From positions 124,001-188,000 of the forward strand of contig NZ_LGPC01000016.1 of NCBI RefSeq assembly GCF_001431205.1: a stretch of 64,000 nucleotides of DNA, in the 5' to 3' direction. This document shows, piece by piece, positions 29,260 to 38,131 of this stretch. The position numbers were made by a program, and so were the translations under genes. Origin of the DNA: Staphylococcus sp. NAM3COL9 (GTDB lineage Bacteria; Bacillota; Bacilli; Staphylococcales; Staphylococcaceae). A model generated the notes under the pieces. That model was not told the DNA's origin. It made no database searches and saw nothing but the letters and a program-made list of their open reading frames with translations. Position 1 is the stretch's first letter. Each line of letters begins with the position of its first letter.

Positions 29260-29310
29260 AAGTAAAAAGAACCCATCCATTAATTTCTAACGGATGGGTT
29301 CTTTTTACTT
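29260..29310. terminator. Bidirectional terminator, 28576 gene / EmrB-like gene
   Basis: AAGTAAAAAGAACCCATCC pairs with GGATGGGTTCTTTTTACTT (19 bp) around a 13-base loop, between two convergent genes. Confidence 0.88.
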
Positions 29311-29355
29311 ATGAGCGGGATATTCACCCCTCTTTTTGGATATATTATAATTACT

Positions 29356-31257
29356 TTAATTTTCTTTAGATAGGTAATGTTCTTTCCCTTTTAAGAAAAG
29401 ACTCAAAATAAATGCAAGTGCACTTAAACCAGTCGCAATTAAGAACGCACTATTCACACCGTTGATTGATGCAAGTTTCTGAACAAATTCTAACACTTGT
29501 GATGTCGCCAGTTGTTCGCCACCCAATGTTTGTGCCATTTCTTGTAAACGTTCTTTAATAAATGGATTGGTTTTATCTAAATCTTGTGAATAGGATGCGA
29601 TGTGTTCCGTTGTTTGTGTCGACATTACTGTCACTAATAACGCTGTACCAATAGAACCTGCAAGTTGTCTTAATGTGTTTGATAAGGCATTACCATGTGA
29701 AATTAATCGTTGTGGCAATGCATTCATTCCTGCAGTCATAATAGGCATCATGACAAAACTCATACCAAATGAACGAATAATATAAATCATCATTAAATGA
29801 CTATACGTCGTATTCATACTAAGTTTCGTCAATTCCCAAGTTGCATAAGTCATAATTGCTGTACCTATAAGCGCTAGCGGTTTAATACCAATTGTATCTA
29901 ATAATTTACCTGCAATTGGACCCATTAATCCCATGATTAATGCGCCTGGTAATAATAGCAAACCTGATTCAATAGGCGTAAATCCTCTTAAATTTTGCAA
30001 ATATAACGGTAAAAGTATCATGCCACCAAATAAACTCATTGTGACAATCATATTTATTATAGTTGTTAAAGTGAAACCAGAATATTTTAATACTTCTAGA
30101 TTCAGCATTGGAACGCGCATTGTAAGTTCTCTAATAACAAAGGCAATAATAAAGATAACACCTAATACTAATGAAATTACTACGATAGGTGAAGTCCACG
30201 TATTATTTCCTGCTTCACTGAAGCCATATAATAACGCACCAAAACCAATGGTACTAAAGATAATACCTGGTACATCTGCTTTAGGGTTTGTTGTAACTTG
30301 ATATACTCTAAACCATACATAAGCAATAGCTAACGATATGATACCAATGACAAACATGCCATAGAACATAACGTTCCACTGATAATTTTCAACGATATAT
30401 CCAGATAATGTTGGACCAATCGCTGGAGCCAAAATCATTGCAATACCTAATGTTCCCATTGCTGCCCCACGTTTTTCTGGTGGAAAAATCGTCATAAATA
30501 CATTTGTTCCTAGCGGCATTAATATGCCGGCGCCAATGGCCTGTAATACACGTCCTATCATCATAACTTCAAATGAACCTGATATACCACAGACTAACGA
30601 ACCTAATGTAAATAATGACATCGCAACTAAAAAGAGTTTACGATAAGAATATTTATTAAATAAATACGCACTAATAGGAATCAAAATGCCATTGACCAAC
30701 ATAAATCCTGTCATCAACCACTGTCCCGTATTAGCAGAAATATTAAAATCAGTATTGATTTGAGGTAAAGCAACATTTAATAGCGTTTGGTTTAAAATTG
30801 CGATAAACATACCAAAGATCATCGCAACTAAAACCTTCCCTTGCGTAGCGCCTTTACCAAACATAAATGAACTATGTTTGGCTTTAAGTTGTTCATTGAC
30901 TTGAGCTTCTTCTGAATTTGGATTTATCTTTTCATGATCAGAATCAGTTTGTTGTGGTACTTCTTCTGTTTCTGTATTAAAGGTTTCATTTTCATCATCT
31001 TGCACATCAGAATCTGATGTGCTGTTTTCACTTGAATGATGTGTTGTTGCAGATTGTTTCGTTGTTTCGCTAGATTTTTCATTGTCTTTTATATTAAATT
31101 TAGATTGATAATTTTCGTTCGATGTGTTGTTTTCATGCTTAACATGTTCCATTTGTCGTATTGATTTCTTCTTATTTCTTTTCGTTATAAATAGATTCAA
31201 TAACCCGACAAGAATGAGCGCTATGACTACGTAAATAATAATGAAGGCCATTGTCAT
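29356..31257 (-). CDS. MFS multidrug efflux pump, DHA2 (EmrB/QacA) family
   Basis: The last 490 or so residues of this 633-residue protein are a 14-segment DHA2 drug:H+ antiporter ('LNQTLLNVALPQI' near 158, 'QWLMTGFMLVNGILIPISA' near 181). Ahead of it are an additional hydrophobic segment (about 4-22), a basic stretch, and about 110 acidic, Ser/Thr/Glu-rich residues. It is 12 bases downstream of an EmrA-like adaptor gene, so they form a two-part exporter, under the likely control of the divergent TetR gene. Start ATG 31257 follows GGAGG. Confidence 0.88.
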   Translation of the reverse strand: MTMAFIIIYVVIALILVGLLNLFITKRNKKKSIRQMEHVKHENNTSNENYQSKFNIKDNEKSSETTKQSATTHHSSENSTSDSDVQDDENETFNTETEEVPQQTDSDHEKINPNSEEAQVNEQLKAKHSSFMFGKGATQGKVLVAMIFGMFIAILNQTLLNVALPQINTDFNISANTGQWLMTGFMLVNGILIPISAYLFNKYSYRKLFLVAMSLFTLGSLVCGISGSFEVMMIGRVLQAIGAGILMPLGTNVFMTIFPPEKRGAAMGTLGIAMILAPAIGPTLSGYIVENYQWNVMFYGMFVIGIISLAIAYVWFRVYQVTTNPKADVPGIIFSTIGFGALLYGFSEAGNNTWTSPIVVISLVLGVIFIIAFVIRELTMRVPMLNLEVLKYSGFTLTTIINMIVTMSLFGGMILLPLYLQNLRGFTPIESGLLLLPGALIMGLMGPIAGKLLDTIGIKPLALIGTAIMTYATWELTKLSMNTTYSHLMMIYIIRSFGMSFVMMPIMTAGMNALPQRLISHGNALSNTLRQLAGSIGTALLVTVMSTQTTEHIASYSQDLDKTNPFIKERLQEMAQTLGGEQLATSQVLEFVQKLASINGVNSAFLIATGLSALAFILSLFLKGKEHYLSKEN

Positions 31258-31269
31258 TTCAAGCCCTCC

Positions 31270-31917
31270 TTAGTTTTTATGAATTTTAACTTCAGCGTTC
31301 ATTCCTGGAACAACACTATTAGATGGTTTTGAATCTAGTGATATTTTTACAGGTACTACTTGAGAAACTTTAGTATAGTTACCATCACTATTTGTTGAAG
31401 GCATCATAGAAAAACTTGACGCTGTTGCTTTACCAACCTCTTCTACTTTACCTTTAAGTTCAGCGTCTTCACCGTCTAGTGTTATATTTACATCTCTACC
31501 TGCTTCAACATCTGCAATATTTTTTTCATCAACATTTGCAGTAATGTATGAATCATCTAAATTATAAGCATAGGCAATTGGCGATCCAGCTTGCGCCATT
31601 GAACCTTCCATACCATCCGTTTTTACAATTGTGCCATCTTGCGGCATTTTAATATCCATTTTTTGTGATTGGCCATCTTCACCTTTTGTTGCAATTTCTG
31701 CAACTTTGTCGCCTTTACTTAACTTCTCATTATTCTTAACATCAAAAGATTTAATTTCGCCTGCTGCTGGAGCCGAAACTTTAATTTGCTCTCCGTCAAC
31801 CTTGGCATTGTCTGTACTGACAAATCCTGTAGCTTGATTATAAAAGTGGAAACCAACTACTCCTATTATTACAAGAACTACAATGGTAATGACATTAATT
31901 AACACCATTTTCTTCAT
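31270..31917 (-). CDS. HlyD/EmrA-family efflux adaptor protein
   Basis: The 215-residue protein has one N-terminal membrane anchor (about 5-23) and a compact biotinyl-lipoyl/beta-barrel region ('VSAPAAGEIKSFDVKNNEKLSKGDKVAEI', about 47-75; 'VDEKNIADVEAGRDVNI', about 131-147). It lacks the long coiled-coil hairpin of Gram-negative EmrA, which fits a cell with no outer membrane. It is in an operon with the DHA2 pump. ATG 31917 follows AGGAGG. Confidence 0.88.
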   Translation of the reverse strand: MKKMVLINVITIVVLVIIGVVGFHFYNQATGFVSTDNAKVDGEQIKVSAPAAGEIKSFDVKNNEKLSKGDKVAEIATKGEDGQSQKMDIKMPQDGTIVKTDGMEGSMAQAGSPIAYAYNLDDSYITANVDEKNIADVEAGRDVNITLDGEDAELKGKVEEVGKATASSFSMMPSTNSDGNYTKVSQVVPVKISLDSKPSNSVVPGMNAEVKIHKN

Positions 31918-31986
31918 TACACTTTCCTCCTATTTGCTTTTAAAATTCACCTTATATATTATAGAGTCATGCTAAATAAAAAAACA

Positions 31987-32011
31987 CCGACACTTCTACT
32001 AAATGTGTCGG
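31987..32011. promoter_or_regulatory. Inverted repeat between emrA-like and tetR-like genes
   Basis: CCGACAC-N11-GTGTCGG. On the minus strand it is followed by TGTTTTTTTATT, so it could act as a terminator/attenuator ahead of the pump genes. It also overlaps the -35 region of a likely minus-strand promoter (TATAAT at about 31958-31963), as a TetR operator would. Both readings are open. Confidence 0.55.
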
Positions 32012-32045
32012 GTAAGTAATCATATGTTATTTTTAAGGAGATAAA

Positions 32046-32594
32046 ATGAGACAAAAAGCTAAAAATAAAATTATTCGAAATATGATTATCCTATTAGAAG
32101 AACATCCATTTGAACATATTACTATTAAAATGATTTGCGCTTATAGCGGTGTCAATAGAACGACATTCTATGATTATTTTGTAGATAAATATGCGCTTTT
32201 ATATACAATTCAAACTTATCACCTAAAAAAGTATATAAAATTATTAGATATTTTATACAATAGCTTTGAACACAAAGAAATCAGCTACGCTAAATTATAT
32301 AAATTTTTCAAAGTTATTTTGTACTATATCCGTCGTCATTATGGTTTTTTTCACGCAATATTTGTCACACACCCAAATCGTGATTTATTTAGTGATTATG
32401 TTAAAGAAGCCAAAATCACTTATACAAAAATGTTAGATGATTATACGACCGTCACAAATAAAAAACAATTTGTAACATATGCTATCGGTGGGCAACTTGG
32501 TATTATCTATTACTGGGTACGTGAAGGGTGTATTGAAACACCAAATGAAATGGCACAAATTTTACTTGCAAATGCAATTAAATTAGGGCGTTAA
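32046..32594 (+). CDS. TetR/AcrR-family regulator
   Basis: The 182-residue protein has an N-terminal TetR helix-turn-helix, 'ITIKMICAYSGVNRTTFYDYFVDKYALL' region at about 23-50, and a helical ligand/dimer domain ending 'MAQILLANAIKLGR'. It is divergent from the EmrAB-like pump genes (128-base gap containing an inverted repeat), the usual arrangement for a local repressor of an efflux pump. ATG 32046 follows AAGGAG. The ligand is unknown. Confidence 0.9.
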   Translation: MRQKAKNKIIRNMIILLEEHPFEHITIKMICAYSGVNRTTFYDYFVDKYALLYTIQTYHLKKYIKLLDILYNSFEHKEISYAKLYKFFKVILYYIRRHYGFFHAIFVTHPNRDLFSDYVKEAKITYTKMLDDYTTVTNKKQFVTYAIGGQLGIIYYWVREGCIETPNEMAQILLANAIKLGR

Positions 32595-32640
32595 TATTGT
32601 AATTAATTTCGTATTACAATGTTTTTATAATATAGAAAAT

Positions 32641-32686
32641 AAAAACGGCTGCTAGGTATCCACTAAGGACTCTAACAGCCATTTTT
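32641..32686. terminator. Terminator between tetR-like gene and tcaB
   Basis: ACGGCTG-CTAG and CTAA-CAGCC(A) form a hairpin followed by TTTTT on the plus strand and AAAAA before it, serving both convergent genes. A related degenerate block is at 35828-35875. Confidence 0.65.
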
Positions 32687-32708
32687 CATTTCACATTATC
32701 CAATTTCA

Positions 32709-33920
32709 CTATTGAGGAGCTACACGTTTAAATACATAATAATTTATTATTTGAAGTGTAATCAACAATACCCCTACTATCAATATAATTGTGACATAGG
32801 GTATATAACTATCTTCCCCCATCACGCCTACTAGCGGTGACACAAGGCCACCTATTAAGAATTGAACTAATCCTAATAAGCTAGATGCACTTCCATTGCC
32901 ACCTGTTTTCTCATCCATTGCAATTGAGAATCCTAGTGTCGCTACCCCTGTAACAGGAGCTACGAGAATAATAAAACCTATAAACAATAACCAGATAGAT
33001 AGATGCATATACAAAACAATGCTTATCCACACAACACCTACTAATTGAATGATTGTTAATACACGTAAAAGAACTTGTCTATCAATATAATCCACTAACT
33101 TACCTGTCATTTGACTAGAAATAATGAGACTTATACCTACAGATGCAAACATAACGCTAAATTGCTGAGCAGACATGTCATAAATACGTTGTGCAATAAA
33201 AGGAGATGCAGAAATATAACTAAACAAAATAACGAATGTCACACCTTGTATAAGCATAGGTAATACAAATCGAGGTGTAGCTAATAATTGCTTGAAACTT
33301 TTGAAGATACTAACGAGATGTGGGCTATCTCGTTGTTCAGTTGATAATGACTCTTTGATATTAAATATCGTTCCAAATAACATAAGGAGACCAAATATAG
33401 TTAGTATGACAAAGACCATACGCCACGTAGAAAATGATAAAATGACGCCACCTAAGGCTGGTGCTAATACTGGTGCAACACCGTTAACTAACATAAGTAA
33501 CGCTAAAAATTTAGTTAATTGTTTTCCGGTATACAGATCACTTGATATCGCTCTAGAGATCACTGCCCCTGCTCCACCACAAAAACCTTGTACAAATCGT
33601 AAGGCAATCATCCACCAAATATTATCCACAAAAATAATACCTATACTTGCCAACGTAAATAATGCCATAGCTACGATAAGTGGTGTCTTTCGTCCTATAG
33701 AATCTGATATCGGACCTACAAATAAATTACCTAATGCTAAACCAATCATAAATAAAGATAATGTTAATTGTGAATTAGATGTTGTTGTATTGAAATCTGT
33801 TTGAATCTGTGGCAAACCTGGCAAGAACATATCAATAGATAATGCCCCAATCGCAGTTAACGCGCCTAAGATAATAACAAACAGTAAGGAATTCTTGTTT
33901 TGCTCTTGATAATTGGACAT
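32709..33920 (-). CDS. tcaB: TcaB, Bcr/CflA-family MFS transporter
   Basis: The 403-residue protein has 12 membrane segments, the loop 2-3 motif 'GPISDSIGRKTPL' (about 73-85) and the 'RFVQGFCGGAGAVISRA' segment (about 110-126) of Bcr/CflA drug:H+ antiporters. It follows tcaA and tcaR on the same strand as in S. aureus tcaRAB, a locus tied to teicoplanin susceptibility. ATG 33920 follows GAGGAG; an in-frame start 15 bases earlier overlaps that site. A family A hairpin separates it from tcaA, so its expression may be partly separate. Confidence 0.88.
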   Translation of the reverse strand: MSNYQEQNKNSLLFVIILGALTAIGALSIDMFLPGLPQIQTDFNTTTSNSQLTLSLFMIGLALGNLFVGPISDSIGRKTPLIVAMALFTLASIGIIFVDNIWWMIALRFVQGFCGGAGAVISRAISSDLYTGKQLTKFLALLMLVNGVAPVLAPALGGVILSFSTWRMVFVILTIFGLLMLFGTIFNIKESLSTEQRDSPHLVSIFKSFKQLLATPRFVLPMLIQGVTFVILFSYISASPFIAQRIYDMSAQQFSVMFASVGISLIISSQMTGKLVDYIDRQVLLRVLTIIQLVGVVWISIVLYMHLSIWLLFIGFIILVAPVTGVATLGFSIAMDEKTGGNGSASSLLGLVQFLIGGLVSPLVGVMGEDSYIPYVTIILIVGVLLITLQIINYYVFKRVAPQ

Positions 33921-34073
33921 TACTACTCTCCTCAATGCTGAATCACTAGCATTTTTAGCTACTTATTAATACTTTATACCATATCATTATAAGATAAAGT
34001 TTATTGCTACTATTATAGCCTTTGCTAATGCAATTTTAAATAGATGAAGTTAAATTGATATGTAAAAGACAAA

Positions 34074-34140
34074 GGGAGCGGAAATACGAAATCAAATTCT
34101 AAATTTTGATTTCGTATTTCCGCTCCCACAAGGCTAACTA
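34074..34140. repeat. Family A repeat, short copy A4 with a 23-bp perfect hairpin between tcaA and tcaB
   Basis: GGGAGCGGAAATACGAAATC extends to AAA and pairs without mismatch with the mirror sequence ending GTATTTCCGCTCCC at 34127, around an eight-base centre. The typical family A follow-on 'acaaggctaactagaaa' is present. It is the most intact hairpin of the family and lies inside the tca gene group. Confidence 0.85.
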
Positions 34141-34180
34141 GAAACTGTATGCTTTGCATTAAATTTTCAAATGTTTAATT

Positions 34181-35566
34181 TTACTCTGCGTATTTCACTA
34201 CTTTTAAATCATTAGCTTTGTCATTACCTTCAAGTTGATACTCTACCTCACCATATTGGCCATCCTCTTTTAATGTTTGCCCCGTTACATAGAATATATT
34301 ACCTTCTTTTACAATATCAGTAATCTGTGGTTGTTGAAGATAGAATAGTTCATTAGATTTAACGTCTTTTTTAGTATCTTTATATTTTTCACTATCTTTC
34401 TTTAAATAGGATGATACTAAATTAAAATTACTTTGACTGCGTGCACTAATCATTGCCGCAGTGTAATCACCGAAAAAACGAGACACCTTATTTCTAAAAC
34501 TATTTTCTTCTTTTTCTTTTTTCTCAACATACTTCCCGATTTCATCATCGTCAAAGTTTAAAGTGACTTGTGTTTTATCTTTGAGATTATCTGTTTTTAC
34601 TGTTGTCTCTGCTGATTTAAATGCTTTCTTCTTCGCTTGTCCTTCAGCAGAGACTGTTATATCTTTTGTTTTAGGATATGGACCAAATTCTTTGGTTTTT
34701 GCGTAATCATAAGTTTTATCATTGATTTTCACTTTAACTGAATTTTTATCTATTTCAGATGCACCATTTAATTCAACTTGTACATATGCCTCGTTAAAGT
34801 CTTCAATAACATCAACTGACTCATTATTACTATCATTAAAGTTGAAATTAAGATGACCATTGAATTGACCGTTCACCATTTCTTTCTTAGCTTCAAGTGT
34901 ATAATCACCTGGAATAAATTCACCTACAGAAGTGGGCTTATTTTTCTCAGCTACTACAGTCTTTTGTTTATCATCTGCCTTAAATTTATAAGTTGTTTCT
35001 TGTTTAGGTTTTACAATCGCTTCTTTAGTTGGTGCAGTAAAGCTCATATTATCAAATATTAAATAACGTGTCCCATTTTTACTAATTCGCAGAACTTTCT
35101 CTCCATTTTTGGCTGTGACAAAGTCTGAATTCTTTGTATCATTTTGGTTCAATTTCGCAATTTTGCTATTTACATCTTTCACAAAATTATCCATTCCAAC
35201 TTCATTTTTTATGTATTTAATATAAGCTTTAGCTTCATTTTCATCAACACTGTTGTTTTGGGTACTCAAAAGCGTTGAAAGCTTTTGCGTATCGTTATTA
35301 TCTACTGCATTTATTATAATCTCTGATTGCGCTTCAGGTGAATTATAGTTTCTTACTAAGAAAAAAACAATGATAAGTAAGATAAGGATAAAGAATGCAA
35401 TACCCAAAGGAATAACTTTACGTGCGTTAATGTGTGTTGTGTTTTTATTTATTTTTGTAGAACGTGTCATTTTTTCTGAATCGCCTTGTTTTGCTCGATA
35501 TCCGCAATGACTACATCTTATCTGCCCATTTCTTATATTTTCTCCGCACTTCGGACATTTTTGCAT
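34181..35566 (-). CDS. tcaA: TcaA, zinc-ribbon membrane protein
   Basis: The 461-residue protein starts with a zinc ribbon (Cys4, Cys7, Cys18, Cys21), then a short basic linker, one membrane segment (about 52-72) and a long outer region rich in Lys, Asp and Asn with several beta-rich domains. This is the TcaA layout. In S. aureus, loss of TcaA raises teicoplanin resistance, and the protein has been linked to cell-envelope processes. Flanked by tcaR and tcaB. ATG 35566 follows AGAGGTG. Confidence 0.9.
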   Translation of the reverse strand: MQKCPKCGENIRNGQIRCSHCGYRAKQGDSEKMTRSTKINKNTTHINARKVIPLGIAFFILILLIIVFFLVRNYNSPEAQSEIIINAVDNNDTQKLSTLLSTQNNSVDENEAKAYIKYIKNEVGMDNFVKDVNSKIAKLNQNDTKNSDFVTAKNGEKVLRISKNGTRYLIFDNMSFTAPTKEAIVKPKQETTYKFKADDKQKTVVAEKNKPTSVGEFIPGDYTLEAKKEMVNGQFNGHLNFNFNDSNNESVDVIEDFNEAYVQVELNGASEIDKNSVKVKINDKTYDYAKTKEFGPYPKTKDITVSAEGQAKKKAFKSAETTVKTDNLKDKTQVTLNFDDDEIGKYVEKKEKEENSFRNKVSRFFGDYTAAMISARSQSNFNLVSSYLKKDSEKYKDTKKDVKSNELFYLQQPQITDIVKEGNIFYVTGQTLKEDGQYGEVEYQLEGNDKANDLKVVKYAE

Positions 35567-35956
35567 TTTATCACCTCTTTATCCTCGATTTTTACACTAT
35601 CCCGTTATTTTAACACATTATAGGATGAAACTATATGTCAGATTAATACTGCACAAATTACTATACCTATGCATAATTGAAGTGTCATAATGTATATTTT
35701 AAAGCTATAACATTTATTATATGTGGCTCGCTTAAAAATTGATATACGCATTTAGTCTAATGCTTCAGTTCTTTTATTGAATCATCTATTATTCAAAACA
35801 ATATATCTAAAAACTTTATAGCTTAATGATTTATAAAAAAACGACTACTAGTCACCCTAGCTTGGATGCTAACAGCCACTTAATAAGACTCCTCTTTATA
35901 TAATTATAACTTAATGTATTTTTAAATTCGTCCTACAATATTGATATTGATTAATG
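35567..35956. other. Region between tcaR and tcaA
   Basis: About 390 A+T-rich bases. It must contain the tcaA promoter. The block 'acgactactagtcaccctagc...gctaacagcca' (about 35828-35875) resembles the terminator at 32641-32686 in decayed form and lies just after tcaR in the wrong orientation to be a strong terminator. No ORF was seen. Confidence 0.4.
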
Positions 35957-36421
35957 TTACGAATGATGTTTGACATTAAAGTTCTTCAGTCTTTGATCAA
36001 TAATTTCTAATACGTAACGCGCCTGTTCAATTTCATCGTCTGATAAACCATGCAGTATATCACTCACTATGTCATTTATAATAGTTTTACTTTTTTTATT
36101 AAACTGTTTGCCCTTTTCAGTTAATTTAATATATTTTAATCGTTGATCTCCTGTTTCTTCAGGTTTATCCCATTGTACAACCTCAGATTGAATTAATTTT
36201 TTTATTCTTCGACTGACAGCAGCTTTATTTACGCCTTGTCGTTCTGTAATTTCTGTTAAAGTCATCGCTTTTCCATTTTCAAGCATTAATATAACGTTTG
36301 CCTGTTCTTTGGATACATTGTACTCCTCTCTCAATGCCTTTAATAATTTAGCTAATAATGTGTTTACATCATCTATGAAATCTCCCATGAATTCTATATG
36401 ATTGCTTAAATTTTTCACCAT
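35957..36421 (-). CDS. tcaR: TcaR, MarR-family regulator
   Basis: The 154-residue protein has a winged helix-turn-helix in 'MTLTEITERQGVNKAAVSRRIKKL' (about 56-79), including 'QGVNKAAVSRR', which matches staphylococcal TcaR as I remember it, and MarR-like terminal dimerisation helices. TcaR represses ica biofilm genes and influences spa and sarS in S. aureus and S. epidermidis. The start is ATG 36421, six bases after GAGGTG, giving the family's usual length of about 151; a longer in-frame start at 36460 has no support. Confidence 0.9.
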   Translation of the reverse strand: MVKNLSNHIEFMGDFIDDVNTLLAKLLKALREEYNVSKEQANVILMLENGKAMTLTEITERQGVNKAAVSRRIKKLIQSEVVQWDKPEETGDQRLKYIKLTEKGKQFNKKSKTIINDIVSDILHGLSDDEIEQARYVLEIIDQRLKNFNVKHHS

Positions 36422-36637
36422 TGGTTGCACCTCTTCAATCTCCATTGTATGTAATAACATTTTGTAATTTGTTATATTAATAGTATCAATATTTTAACTT
36501 CTATAAAAGTCAAAATATATCATGCATCTATTTATTGATGTTGCGTGTTGCTTAATATTGATAATATCGCTTTATACATTTGCTTATTTTAATAGATTCA
36601 ACTACATTTAATATACTATAAAATACTGGGGTGAAAC

Positions 36638-37609
36638 ATGAATATTCTGGCACTAGTCTGTAGTTTAATGATAGTCCTTATCTTCGTAAGTATGTATTTA
36701 AATTTAAAATACTTTGCCAATATCAATATTTTTATTTCCCAGGTAATATTAGGTTATATTGTCATTATATTACGTATTGGGTCTCATCATATCCCTATAG
36801 ATATAATTGTTGTGATACTTATTGGTTTCTTATTAGTACATATAAAACACAAGCATATATTGCAGTACCGTATGAGCGCGCTATTTTTAAAACGACTCTA
36901 TCGCTTATCTTTTAAAGTCATCGTTTTCACACTTGCTTGTGCCTACATCAGCTTACTACCGTTTGCATTTAATGTTGTATTTCTATGGTTAGCAGCGATT
37001 GCTTTTAGCGCGATTTTCACTTTTATTTGTTATGTATCTTGTACTTCTTGTTATTTAAATCAGGAACACATAACAAAATTTGATACGATACTCGTCTTAG
37101 GTGCAGGCATATTTAATGAACATGTCACGCCTATGCTAGCTAGTAGATTAGATCGAGCCTTAGCCTTATTTAACCAACAACCAAATGCGCAATTAATTGT
37201 AAGTGGTGGACAAGGTCCGGATGAACCTATATCTGAAGCTTTGGCAATGTTTCGTTATTTAGTTGACCGCGGCGTGAATCCAGCTCAAATTTTAATGGAA
37301 GACGCGTCTACGAGTACATACGAAAATATTAAATTTACAAAAGCACTGATACAACAATCATTTAACACAAAACCTAAGATTATCTGTGTTACAAGTCAAT
37401 TTCATATTATGCGTGCAGTCCGCTTCGGCCAAAAGTTAGACCTTAAATTAAAAGGTGTAGGAAGTCATACGCCGTATCACTTTTTTGAAGTTGCCTTAAT
37501 TAGAGACTTTTTAGCATTAATGTATCAATACAAGTTATTGCTAACAGTCTACTTTGCTACATTGTTCTTTGCTTGTATATTTGCATTATGGCACATCCCT
37601 ACTTCGTAG
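36638..37609 (+). CDS. YdcF/SanA-family (DUF218) membrane protein
   Basis: The 323-residue protein has about five N-terminal hydrophobic segments (residues 1-140), a DUF218 domain (about 148-275) with 'LVLGAGIFNEHVTPMLASRL', 'IVSGGQGPDEPISEA' and 'EDASTSTYENIKF', and a final membrane segment (about 298-318). DUF218 proteins such as SanA and ElyC affect envelope integrity, and the YdcF fold binds nucleotide-like ligands; the reaction is unknown. Divergent from tcaR. Confidence 0.85.
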   Translation: MNILALVCSLMIVLIFVSMYLNLKYFANINIFISQVILGYIVIILRIGSHHIPIDIIVVILIGFLLVHIKHKHILQYRMSALFLKRLYRLSFKVIVFTLACAYISLLPFAFNVVFLWLAAIAFSAIFTFICYVSCTSCYLNQEHITKFDTILVLGAGIFNEHVTPMLASRLDRALALFNQQPNAQLIVSGGQGPDEPISEALAMFRYLVDRGVNPAQILMEDASTSTYENIKFTKALIQQSFNTKPKIICVTSQFHIMRAVRFGQKLDLKLKGVGSHTPYHFFEVALIRDFLALMYQYKLLLTVYFATLFFACIFALWHIPTS

Positions 37610-37717
37610 CCATATAATTTTAAAAACAACCAGATAAAACTGATTAAAAATATCAATTTAGCAAATAGAGAATCGTGACATCGAGCGAGTAACAATAACT
37701 ATTAACGTTAAGAGCGT

Positions 37718-37763
37718 AAAAAAGATGATTTCTACTTTATTTCATGTAGAAATCATCTTTTTA
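37718..37763 (+). terminator. Terminator after the ydcF-like gene
   Basis: AAAAAGATGATTTCTA pairs with TAGAAATCATCTTTTTA around a 12-base loop. It is immediately followed by the hairpin of repeat copy B2. Confidence 0.8.
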
Positions 37764-37766
37764 GCG

Positions 37767-38064
37767 TGTCGACAAAGTCTGTGACTTTGTTGGCATTTTT
37801 TTATACTCTTTCAGCGGAAACAGCTACATCCTGTAGCCTTCAGCTAGTACCTTATTAACTAGTCAGGAACCGGACCAAATCGCTGCCAATTTTCATTGAA
37901 CTTACATAAAGTCAAACACAAATAAGCTGAATATATAACTAAATTAGCAAAAAACATTCCCTTTATTTCTAATAAGTATTAAATAACTAAACTAATGGAC
38001 AAAGATAAGTTTCAAGGGAATTATATATAAAACAACCCAAATGTCTTTGTAGCATTTGGGTTGT
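37767..38064 (+). repeat. Family B repeat, copy B2, with second terminator at its far end
   Basis: Starts TGTCGACAAAGTCTGTGAC, hairpin to GACTTTGTTGGC plus a T-run; then 'ctgtagccttcagctagtacc', 'ctagtcaggaaccgg' and 'aaatcgctgccaatttt'. It continues with sequence also seen in copy B3 ('ttaaataactaaa') and ends in the hairpin ACAACCCAAATG / CATTTGGGTTGT (38032-38064), which serves hrtA from the minus strand. The whole 300-base layout is shared with 53522-53826. Confidence 0.7.
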
Positions 38065-38131
38065 CCACGTTATAAAAACCTTGTTTATTATTATCTTCGA
38101 AGCACTTCAAAAGGAATTGGAATTTTAAGGG

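Noticed and set aside
29933..30301. A 122-codon plus-strand ORF opposite the DHA2 pump
   Set aside because: Antisense shadow of a membrane protein; the same kind of shadow occurs opposite tcaB (33292-33804) and SulP (3671-3997).
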